A stretch of DNA of 7,406 nt from Acidimicrobiaceae bacterium (GCA_009785715.1 WQVT01000111.1:1-7406); one strand, 5' to 3'; positions 1 through 4,958 are shown, counted from the first letter of the stretch. Notes: a model not told the origin generated them from the letters alone. Program-made: numbers and translations.

Positions 1-15
1 TCCCGCCCGGCGTCG

Positions 16-50
16 CTGCGCTCCGCCGGTTGGGCTCAAAGGAGGCGCAG
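16..50. other. Imperfect inverted repeat
   Basis: CTGCGCTCC at 16-24 pairs with GGAG-G-CGCAG at 41-50, giving nine base pairs with one bulged G and a 16-nt loop. It has no T tract on either side, so it is not a classical terminator. It might be the end of a transcript arriving from outside the window or an intergenic repeat. Its function is unknown. Confidence 0.35.
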
Positions 51-333
51 GGCGGTGGCGCTGACCACCACGGTTCGGCCGTCCCCTGAGACCAACCGAG
101 TGAGCAAAGCGAGCGAGGGCGGTAGCGGCCTTCGCCAACGCCGCCGAGGCTTCGCTCTCGACACAGCTCAGGATGCGTCTGCGCGTGGGCTGGTGATGCG
201 CCGGGCCGCCGACTTGTCTCCGGGAGGACCGAAGGATCGTGGCTACGGCCGAGCGGGTGTGAGTGGCTGCGCGCACAAAGCGACCACGGTTCGCCCAGGT
301 CGCCGTCTTTGCGATTCCCGGCGTGGTTTGGGT

Positions 334-399
334 GACCCTGAGTGATTCGTGCTCTCCGGGCGCCTCAATCACTCACGGTCGCCTCTATCACTCACGGTC
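334..399. repeat. Triplicated TGAGTGAT motif: 19-bp tandem pair plus an inverted copy
   Basis: A 19-bp unit, CGCCTCAATCACTCACGGT at 361-379, is followed directly by a second copy at 380-398 with a single mismatch (A367 becomes T386). A third, inverted copy lies just upstream: GACCCTGAGTGATT at 334-347 matches the reverse complement of 367-380 at 13 of 14 positions. The core TGAGTGATT (339-347) and AATCACTCA (367-375) form a perfect 9-bp inverted repeat with a 19-nt spacer. The arrangement would suit an operator with several sites, an RNA stem or a small intergenic repeat. No adjacent gene identifies which. Confidence 0.6.
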
Positions 400-414
400 T
401 CGCGCAAGCACCCA

Positions 415-428
415 AGGGCTCACGCCCT
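415..428. terminator. Short GC-rich hairpin downstream of the PPOX gene
   Basis: AGGGC at 415-419 and GCCCT at 424-428 form a perfect 5-bp stem with a 4-nt loop. Read on the minus strand it lies about 35 nt past the stop codon of the PPOX-like gene and is followed by TTGGG, so it lacks a proper U tract. It is a possible secondary terminator element. The weak stem and missing tail keep confidence low. Confidence 0.2.
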
Positions 429-452
429 CACCCCGGCCCGACGGGCCCGGCA

Positions 453-473
453 GGGCCGCCGGCTCAGCGGCCC
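453..473 (-). terminator. Candidate hairpin terminator containing the PPOX stop codon
   Basis: GGGCCGC at 453-459 pairs perfectly over 7 bp with GCGGCCC at 467-473. The 7-nt loop (460-466) contains the TGA stop of the minus-strand PPOX gene. No T run follows. Hairpins without a U tail have been proposed as terminators in GC-rich actinobacteria, so this is plausible, but GC-rich sequence also gives such stems by chance. Confidence 0.3.
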
Positions 474-922
474 GGGTTGCTGTAGATCCGCGACGCCCTG
501 ACGAGCACTACCGTCCGGCGTTGCTCCGCCATCACCCGATCGTAGGTATCCCAGTCGTCGTGGGTCCCGCCGGCGGCCGTGAACACCTCCCGGAGGAAGA
601 GCCGCAGCCGGTCGGCGTCGAATCCGGGGTACGGGTCGTCCGGCCCGATCAGCTCGGCGTGTCCCTCGATCGCTGCCCACGCGCCGCCGGAGCGGAACGT
701 GACCGTGATCTGCCGGCGCGCCCGCAGATTCGCAAGCTTGGCGCGCCCGTAGGTCACCAGGCCGAGGACGGCCTCCCCGGTCACGGGGTGCGGGAGGATG
801 CCGGCGTTCACCACCGACGACTGGATCGTGCCGTCGGCCCGAGCCGTGGACACGACACAGAGATAGCGCTCCGGGGCGCCGATCTCGACCGCTTCCGCGA
901 GCGTCACCATCGGGCCGACCAT
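464..922 (-). CDS. PPOX-class (pyridoxamine 5'-phosphate oxidase-like) F420- or flavin-dependent oxidoreductase
   Basis: This 152-residue protein has the compact split-beta-barrel pattern of actinobacterial PPOX-class proteins. An opening strand with STARADGTIQSSVVNAG lies at residues 25-41, followed by the cofactor-phosphate-binding type segment KLANLRARRQ at 62-71, a strand at 72-78, and a C-terminal VRASRIYSNPGR typical of the family. Members use F420H2 or FMN to reduce small molecules, or simply bind flavin or haem. The substrate cannot be told from sequence. Length is normal. Met1 (922) and Met5 (910) are both possible starts, and neither has a good Shine-Dalgarno. Met5 fits better with the 'MVTLxEA' beginning of relatives and would leave room for a promoter. 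It diverges from the M20 gene with at most 11 bp between annotated starts, so the two promoters must overlap coding sequence unless shorter starts are used. Family assignment is fairly secure; F420 rather than FMN use is inference. Confidence 0.85.
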   Translation of the reverse strand: MVGPMVTLAEAVEIGAPERYLCVVSTARADGTIQSSVVNAGILPHPVTGEAVLGLVTYGRAKLANLRARRQITVTFRSGGAWAAIEGHAELIGPDDPYPGFDADRLRLFLREVFTAAGGTHDDWDTYDRVMAEQRRTVVLVRASRIYSNPGR

Positions 923-933
923 AGCCTGCGGGG

Positions 934-2268
934 ATGGACGAGCAGCGGGTCGGAACGGGCAGGAACGTGAAGGCCGTCGACGAGGTGGTCGGGCTCGCCA
1001 GCGACCTGATCCGCATCGACACGACGAACACCGGTGATCCCGACACCCTGGTCGGAGAGCGGGAGGCCGCAGAGTACGTCGCCGAGAAGCTTTCCGACGT
1101 CGGCTACGACGTCACCTGCCTCGAGTCGGGGGCCAAGGGCCGCGGCAACGTGATCGTGCGTCTGCCGGGCGCCGACCCCACTCGGGGGGCGCTCCTGATC
1201 CAGGGACACCTCGACGTGGTCCCGGCCGAGGCGGCCGATTGGACGGTGCCGCCCTTCTCAGGTGAGGTCAAAGATGGCTATCTGTGGGGGCGCGGCGCCG
1301 TGGATATGAAGCACATGGTGGCCATGAGCCTGGCTATCGCCCGCCAGTTCAAGCGTGACAACGTCCTCCCCCGCCGCGACCTGATCTTCGCCTACCTCGC
1401 GGACGAGGAGGCGGCCGGCTTCCATGGGGCCGGGTGGCTGGTCGACCACCGCCCCGACCTCTTCGAGGGGGCCACCGAGGCGATCAGCGAGGTCGGCGGG
1501 TTCTCGATCACGGTGGCCGACGACGTCCGCGCCTATCTCATCGAGACGGCCGAGAAGGGCCTGATGTGGCTGCGGCTGCGGGTCGAGGGCACCGCCGGGC
1601 ACGGATCCATGATCCAGCGGGACAACCCGGTCGCCAAGCTCGCCGCCGCCGTCACCCGCCTCGACCAACATCGCTTCCCTCAGATCGTCCACCCCGCCGT
1701 GGCCGAGTTCCTCTCGGGGGTCACCGAGCTCACCGGCATGGAGTTCCCCGAAGACGACCTCGACGCAGCCGTCGGGCGCCTCGGGGGGATATCGAGGATC
1801 ATCGGCGCCACCCTGCGCGACACCGCCAACGTCACGATGTTCAACGCCGGTTACAAGGCGAACGTCGTCCCCTCGCTCGCCACCGCAGCCGTGGACGCCC
1901 GGATGCTTCCGGGCCGCGAGGAGGCGATGCTGGCCGAGCTGCAGGAGGTCCTGGGCCCGGAGGTGCAGATGGAGTGGGACGGGCTCCCGCCGGTCGAGAC
2001 GACCTTCGACGGGGCTCTGGTCGATCGCATGACCCGGGCCCTCCAGGCCGAGGACCCCGCGGCCCACGTCCTCCCCTACATGGTCTCGGCGGGCACCGAC
2101 GCCAAGTCCTTCAGCAGGCTCGGGATCCGCAGCTTCGGCTTCGCTCCGCTCAGGCTGCCGCCCGACCTGGACTTCTCCGCCCTGTTCCACGGCGTCGACG
2201 AGCGGGTGCCCACTGATGCGCTGGTCTTCGGAACCCGTGTCCTGCTCCGCCTCCTCGCAGACTGCTGA
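934..2268 (+). CDS. M20 family metallo-hydrolase (ArgE/DapE/carboxypeptidase G2 type)
   Basis: This 444-residue cytoplasmic di-zinc hydrolase is of the class that cleaves amide bonds in dipeptides, N-acyl amino acids or related amides. The full M20 signature is visible. His92 and catalytic Asp94 lie in GHLDVVP, and bridging Asp124 in GRGAVDMK. Glu158 (general base) and Glu159 (ligand) lie in DEEAAG, with a Glu ligand near 186. AGHGS at 221-225 opens the dimerisation (lid) domain, and the last ligand His419 is in LFHGVDERV. No signal peptide is seen. The ATG at 934 lies 11 bp from the divergent PPOX start and lacks a clear Shine-Dalgarno. An in-frame GTG at 967, giving VKAVDEVVGLASDLIRIDT, agrees better with where the domain begins but has AGGA only 2 nt upstream, so the start is uncertain. 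The stop codon falls in the first unit of a 10-bp tandem repeat. The alpha/beta hydrolase gene follows in the same direction after 61 bp, suggesting co-transcription. Substrate is unknown. Confidence 0.93.
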   Translation: MDEQRVGTGRNVKAVDEVVGLASDLIRIDTTNTGDPDTLVGEREAAEYVAEKLSDVGYDVTCLESGAKGRGNVIVRLPGADPTRGALLIQGHLDVVPAEAADWTVPPFSGEVKDGYLWGRGAVDMKHMVAMSLAIARQFKRDNVLPRRDLIFAYLADEEAAGFHGAGWLVDHRPDLFEGATEAISEVGGFSITVADDVRAYLIETAEKGLMWLRLRVEGTAGHGSMIQRDNPVAKLAAAVTRLDQHRFPQIVHPAVAEFLSGVTELTGMEFPEDDLDAAVGRLGGISRIIGATLRDTANVTMFNAGYKANVVPSLATAAVDARMLPGREEAMLAELQEVLGPEVQMEWDGLPPVETTFDGALVDRMTRALQAEDPAAHVLPYMVSAGTDAKSFSRLGIRSFGFAPLRLPPDLDFSALFHGVDERVPTDALVFGTRVLLRLLADC

Positions 2269-2309
2269 GGACTGCCGAGGACTGCCGAGGACCGCTGAGG
2301 TCTGTTGAG
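2260..2309 (+). repeat. 10-bp tandem repeat array (5 units) across the M20 stop codon
   Basis: Five consecutive 10-bp units fit the consensus GACTGCYGAG: GACTGCTGAG, GACTGCCGAG, GACTGCCGAG, GACCGCTGAG and GTCTGTTGAG. A sixth, decayed unit is TCCTGCCAGA at 2310-2319. The first unit encodes the last two residues (Asp-Cys) and the TGA stop of the M20 gene. The remainder fills most of the 61-bp gap before the next gene. The array can also fold: AGGACT (2278-2283) pairs with AGTCCT (2308-2313), enclosing GACC-GCTGA-GGTC (2290-2302). The degeneracy rises towards the downstream end, as expected of an old slippage-derived array. Confidence 0.8.
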
Positions 2310-2321
2310 TCCTGCCAGACT

Positions 2322-2339
2322 TCAGCGCTATGGCGCTGA
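2322..2339 (+). promoter_or_regulatory. Perfect hairpin with the start codon of the hydrolase in its loop
   Basis: TCAGCGC at 2322-2328 and GCGCTGA at 2333-2339 are perfect reverse complements (7 bp). The 4-nt loop TATG (2329-2332) contains the ATG start of the downstream alpha/beta hydrolase. No purine-rich Shine-Dalgarno precedes the ATG. In mRNA this hairpin could limit or regulate initiation, or favour coupling to ribosomes leaving the upstream M20 gene. The pairing is seen directly; a regulatory role is inference. Confidence 0.45.
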
Positions 2340-4330
2340 CTCATCTCGCGAGCATCCGGCACGAGCCCTTTGACGAAGGAAAGTCGTGGCCCGGAGGGGG
2401 GCCCTACGAGTTGGTCAGCGGCGTCGCGCACTTCGCGGTCGAACCGGAGGCCGAGGCCAACGCTGCGATCACCGACCTCGACCGGGCCGAGCGGCATCGG
2501 GTGCAGGACGGGGAACGGCAGGAGGTCCGTTTCAGCGCCGACTTCCGCGTGCTCCGCCCTACGGAGGCCACCGGACCGACGAACCTGCTCTTCGCCGTCG
2601 CGAACCGGGGGAGATTCCAGGCGGTGCCGTTCAGCCTCGACACCGCGTGGTACGACCCAGACCAGACGACCATCGAGCCGGGCGACGGCTTCCTTCTCCG
2701 GCACGGTTGGACGATTGCCTGGTGCGGTTGGCAGTGGGATGTGATCTCGGGGCCGGCCTCGCTCGGGCTGGCCGCACCCGAGGCGCTCGAGATCCCTGCC
2801 GCCGGCGACCCGCACCCCCCGAGCGAAGGCCGGCCGATCGAAGGCCGGCCGATCGAGGGAGACGTCCGGGTCGACTTCACCTCCGACGTGCCGATCGCCG
2901 ACCACGCCCTCGGGGACTCGGGCCCGCAGTTCTCGTTTCACTCCTACGCAGCCGCCGACGTCGACCAGGCCGATGCGGTGCTGACCGTGCGGGACACCGT
3001 CGACGGCGAGCGGCGGGTCGTCGACCGGGACCGCTGGCATTTCGCCCGCGACGAGGCCGGTGCGGCGGTCACCGACGATGCGCACATCCGCCTCGAAGGC
3101 GGGTTCGAGCCGTTCCGGTACTACGAAGTGACCTATCGGACCCGCCGATCTCCGGTGGTCGGCACGGGCCTGTTGGCGGTCCGTGACTTCGTTTCGTTCC
3201 TCCGGTATGGGGGCCCTGCCGGCGAATGGCAGCCTGGCCCCGGCGTCTCGGCCGCGTTCGGGTGTGGCAACTCGCAGTCGGGTCGGTTCCTGCGCCATTT
3301 CCTGCATGAGGCAATGAACCTCGACGAAGAGGGGCGACCGGTCTTCGACGGGGTCCTGCCGCACGTCGCCGGCGCCCGGCTCGGGGAGTTCAACCAGCGC
3401 TATGGCCAGCCTTCGCACTTCTCCCATTCGGGCATCGGCAGCATCCCCCCGTTCTCTCCCGCCGGCGGGCTGTTCGACAAGCAGGTCAAGGCTGGCGCTA
3501 TGCCCAGGGTGATCCTCACCAACACCTCGTGGGAGTACTACCGGGGCGACGCCGCGCTGAACCACATCGACCCGACCGGCACCGCCGACCTCGAAGAGCG
3601 TCCGGGAGTGCGCATGTACCTCTTCGCAGGGGCCGACCATCTCGGGCCGAGCCCGGTCAAGGCGACGATGCCGGTGGCCAACCCGGTCAACGACCTGAAC
3701 TCGATCATCCTCCTGCGTGCCGCCCTCATGAACCTCGTGGCCTGGGCCGTGGAGGGAATCGAGCCGCCACCGAGCCGGGTCCCGCGCCTGTCCGATGGCA
3801 CCGCGGTCCCACCCGAAGTGGCCGTTAACGCCGTCGCGATACCCGGTGTGCACCGCCCCGAGCCGGTCGGGTTCCCGCGACTGTCGGTCACCGACCTCGG
3901 TCCCGACACCGACCTCGGGCTGGTGCGACTCCCCCCGAAGTTTGGCGGGACCTACCCGAGTCTCGTCCCCTCGGTCGACGCCGACGGCAACGACACCCCG
4001 GGCATCCGCTTTCCCGAGCTGGCCGCTCCCGTGGCCACCTACACGGGCTGGAACGCCCGCACCCATGCGCCCGGACTCCCCGACGCCCTCATCCAGTTCG
4101 CGGGCAGCGAGTTTCCCTTCCCCGCCACCGCCGAGCGGGCCCGCGCGGCCGGCGACCCGAGACGGTCGCTTGCCGAGCGATACGAGGACCGGGAGGACTA
4201 CGCCCGGCGGCTCCGGGCCGCCGTCTCCGCGCTGGTCGCCGCCCGCCACCTCCTCTCAGAGGATGCGGGAACGGCGCTCGAGCGGGCCCTCGATCGCTAC
4301 GACCGTGCCGTGGGCGACCGTCAAAGCTGA
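2330..4330 (+). CDS. Alpha/beta hydrolase domain-containing protein (PF20091-like), substrate unknown
   Basis: This 666-residue protein resembles the large 'alpha/beta hydrolase domain' family often annotated as hypothetical in actinobacteria and proteobacteria. The N-terminal third (about 1-270) is beta-rich and lacks known catalytic motifs. The hydrolase core follows. The nucleophile elbow GCGNSQSGRFLR at 311-322 has Ser315 as probable nucleophile, in GxSxS form rather than GxSxG. Candidate acid Glu402 lies in NTSWEYYRG, and candidate His437 in FAGADHLGP. The C-terminal part (about 480-666) ends in a charged helical segment. No signal peptide or membrane segment is evident. An exact 15-bp duplication at 2824-2853 duplicates the residues EGRPI (166-170 and 171-175). 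ATG 2330 is the first start after an in-frame stop at 2306-2308, with no Shine-Dalgarno and a hairpin around it. It probably shares an operon with the M20 gene. Family members are thought to act on esters or related bonds; triad assignment and reaction are inference. Confidence 0.85.
   Translation: MALTHLASIRHEPFDEGKSWPGGGPYELVSGVAHFAVEPEAEANAAITDLDRAERHRVQDGERQEVRFSADFRVLRPTEATGPTNLLFAVANRGRFQAVPFSLDTAWYDPDQTTIEPGDGFLLRHGWTIAWCGWQWDVISGPASLGLAAPEALEIPAAGDPHPPSEGRPIEGRPIEGDVRVDFTSDVPIADHALGDSGPQFSFHSYAAADVDQADAVLTVRDTVDGERRVVDRDRWHFARDEAGAAVTDDAHIRLEGGFEPFRYYEVTYRTRRSPVVGTGLLAVRDFVSFLRYGGPAGEWQPGPGVSAAFGCGNSQSGRFLRHFLHEAMNLDEEGRPVFDGVLPHVAGARLGEFNQRYGQPSHFSHSGIGSIPPFSPAGGLFDKQVKAGAMPRVILTNTSWEYYRGDAALNHIDPTGTADLEERPGVRMYLFAGADHLGPSPVKATMPVANPVNDLNSIILLRAALMNLVAWAVEGIEPPPSRVPRLSDGTAVPPEVAVNAVAIPGVHRPEPVGFPRLSVTDLGPDTDLGLVRLPPKFGGTYPSLVPSVDADGNDTPGIRFPELAAPVATYTGWNARTHAPGLPDALIQFAGSEFPFPATAERARAAGDPRRSLAERYEDREDYARRLRAAVSALVAARHLLSEDAGTALERALDRYDRAVGDRQS
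2824..2853 (+). repeat. Exact 15-bp tandem duplication inside the hydrolase gene
   Basis: The unit CGAAGGCCGGCCGAT occurs twice without mismatch (2824-2838 and 2839-2853), and the next bases CGA begin a third copy. It adds five residues in frame (EGRPI twice) in a Pro/Gly-rich loop region of the protein, so the reading frame is kept. The identity of the copies suggests a recent slippage event, or an assembly effect if the sequence is metagenomic. Confidence 0.9.
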
Positions 4331-4342
4331 GATCAACTCAGC
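4326..4342. terminator. Shared hairpin at convergent gene ends, both TGA stops in its arms
   Basis: GCTGAG at 4326-4331 and CTCAGC at 4337-4342 form a perfect 6-bp stem with loop ATCAA. The left arm contains the TGA of the plus-strand hydrolase (4328-4330), and the right arm contains, on the other strand, the TGA of the DksA-like gene (4338-4340). It can therefore form in transcripts from both directions. Minus-strand transcripts have only TTT after it and plus-strand transcripts have no U tract, so termination would be weak or Rho-assisted. Confidence 0.4.
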
Positions 4343-4673
4343 CTCGGGCAGCCTCCTCCACCGTGAGCTCGGCCGCGGGGTCCCACTCGAGGCGTGCGTC
4401 GGGGATGGGAGTCCCGCTGCGCACGGACCGCCCGTAGGTGCCGTCCGCCAAGCGGGCCTCGGCCCGGGTAATAGCCTTCAGCCGCTCGGTGAGGTCGCGT
4501 GCCAGGACATCGTCGTTTCCGACGGCGGTGATCGCCTGTGCCGGGTCGCTCCAATCCCCGGAGTCGTTGGCGGCCTCCCGGTCCCCGTCCTGGTCGGCCC
4601 GCAAACCGGCTAGCAGCCCCTCGACGCGGGCCCGTTCCTCGGCGAGCAAGCGGCGCGCGACCTCTGAATCCAT
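4338..4673 (-). CDS. DksA/TraR-family protein lacking all zinc-finger cysteines
   Basis: This 111-residue protein is recognisable as a DksA/TraR-type regulator. It has an N-terminal coiled-coil (about 3-28 and 52-77) and then the family hallmark LADGTYGRSVRSGTPIPDAR (75-94). In typical members GTYG is followed by CxxCG and a second CxxC. Here the four positions are Ser83, Ser86, Thr104 and Glu107, with the canonical CxxC-17-CxxC spacing intact, and the protein has no cysteine at all. A DxxDxA pattern (Asp40, Asp43, Ala45) sits at the same distance from the first ligand position as in E. coli DksA (43 residues from Asp71 to Cys114). DksA-type proteins enter the RNA polymerase secondary channel and modulate initiation. 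Whether this one binds polymerase is inference. It is preceded by a strong AAGGAG Shine-Dalgarno, so it is likely translated. It stands alone, divergent from the Rieske oxygenase and convergent with the hydrolase. Confidence 0.82.
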   Translation of the reverse strand: MDSEVARRLLAEERARVEGLLAGLRADQDGDREAANDSGDWSDPAQAITAVGNDDVLARDLTERLKAITRAEARLADGTYGRSVRSGTPIPDARLEWDPAAELTVEEAARG

Positions 4674-4678
4674 GGCTG

Positions 4679-4684
4679 CTCCTT
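4679..4684 (-). promoter_or_regulatory. Ribosome binding site of the DksA-like gene
   Basis: On the minus strand AAGGAG lies 5 nt upstream of the ATG at 4673. It is the clearest Shine-Dalgarno in the window and fixes this start. Confidence 0.8.
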
Positions 4685-4859
4685 CGTGCGGTGCGGTCGG
4701 GCCCCCTGCCCTACCGCTTGAAGTGGGTACCTACCCTATCTGCCGCCGCTTCTCCCTTTTGCCAACTTCTTCATCACCGGCGGCAGCGGCTTTGCGCGGA
4801 TTAGCCGCCTCATCGCCCAACGACTTGCGCGGCCGGCGGCGCGGGCAGGTGACCCACCC

Positions 4860-4877
4860 TAAACTAGAACCGGGTTC
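4860..4877 (+). promoter_or_regulatory. Candidate -10 box and palindromic operator for the Rieske oxygenase
   Basis: TAAACT at 4860-4865 fits the actinobacterial -10 pattern TANNNT and stands out in GC-rich surroundings. No good -35 lies 16-18 bp upstream. Immediately downstream, GAACC-G-GGTTC (4867-4877) is a perfect palindrome centred on 4872, about where transcription would begin, which is a classical repressor position. This would leave a leader of roughly 90 nt containing further small inverted repeats (CGGGA 4877-4881 with TCCCG 4888-4892). Promoter and operator roles are inference. Confidence 0.3.
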
Positions 4878-4946
4878 GGGAGGTCCGTCCCGGACGCGGA
4901 CACGGCGATTGCCGGTCACAACCGAGGGATCCCGAGGATCCAGACA

Positions 4947-4955
4947 GGGGGAGGG
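4947..4955 (+). promoter_or_regulatory. Ribosome binding site that supports a TTG start
   Basis: A purine block GGGGGAGGG ends 3 nt before the TTG at 4959; the core GGAGG is 4950-4954. Together with the family-typical N-terminus that follows, it supports initiation at TTG. Confidence 0.6.
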
Positions 4956-4958
4956 CGC

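Larger units (their letters stand above)
1..463. other. Gene-free left flank with hairpins and short repeats
   Basis: I see no credible gene here. One forward frame is open from the left edge to the stop at 343-345, but its translation is rich in Arg, Ser and Gly without recognisable domains and reads like translated non-coding DNA. No tRNA cloverleaf could be folded. The stretch holds an imperfect hairpin (16-24 with 41-50, one bulged G), a repeated TGAGTGAT-type motif between 334 and 399, and several GC-rich hairpins between 415 and 473 downstream of the minus-strand PPOX gene. It probably contains the 3' end and terminator of that gene plus intergenic sequence. A small RNA cannot be excluded. 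Confidence 0.5.
4674..4958. promoter_or_regulatory. Divergent promoter region between DksA-like and Rieske oxygenase genes
   Basis: This 285-bp stretch must contain promoters for both flanking genes. For the minus strand, TTGGCA (4760-4765) resembles a -35 box and TAGGGT (4733-4738) a -10 box, but the 21-bp spacer is too long for a standard promoter. A 9-bp perfect inverted repeat (CTGCCGCCG 4740-4748 with CGGCGGCAG 4778-4786) overlaps this area; its spacer is almost all pyrimidine on the plus strand. For the plus strand, see the -10-like TAAACT at 4860. A 25-codon minus-strand frame (4736-4813) is present but unconvincing. Confidence 0.4.

Noticed and set aside
67..293. Direct repeat ACCACGGTTCG at 67-77 and 283-293
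   Set aside because: Eleven bases is within chance for GC-rich sequence, and no flanking similarity extends it to an element boundary.
240..310. tRNA-like pieces (GCCGAGCGGG as a D-arm, GGTTCG as a T-loop)
   Set aside because: The T-stem does not pair, the D-loop would be too long and no acceptor stem can be formed.
1..345. Forward frame open from the left edge, possible 3' end of a gene
   Set aside because: The translation is Arg/Ser/Gly-rich with no recognisable domain, and repeats and hairpins lie in the same DNA. It is more likely non-coding.
334..399. Terminal repeats of an insertion sequence
   Set aside because: The inverted copies are only 19 nt apart, with no transposase and no target-site duplication visible.
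1258..2190. 310-codon minus-strand frame opposite the M20 gene
   Set aside because: It is a shadow of the M20 coding sequence. Its product is low-complexity and has no recognisable domain.
2305..2334. Promoter for the hydrolase (TTGAGT 2305-2310 with TATGGC 2329-2334)
   Set aside because: Transcription would start inside the coding sequence, and the -10 match is poor; co-transcription with the M20 gene is simpler.
2150..4249. Long open frame of 699 codons on the minus strand opposite the hydrolase
   Set aside because: It mirrors the codon structure of the plus-strand gene, as happens in GC-rich DNA. Its translation shows no domain, whereas the plus strand has a recognisable hydrolase core.
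4333..4554. Frameshifted second reading of the DksA-like gene
   Set aside because: The main frame is intact from a strong ribosome binding site to its stop; the overlapping frame is a shadow without motifs.
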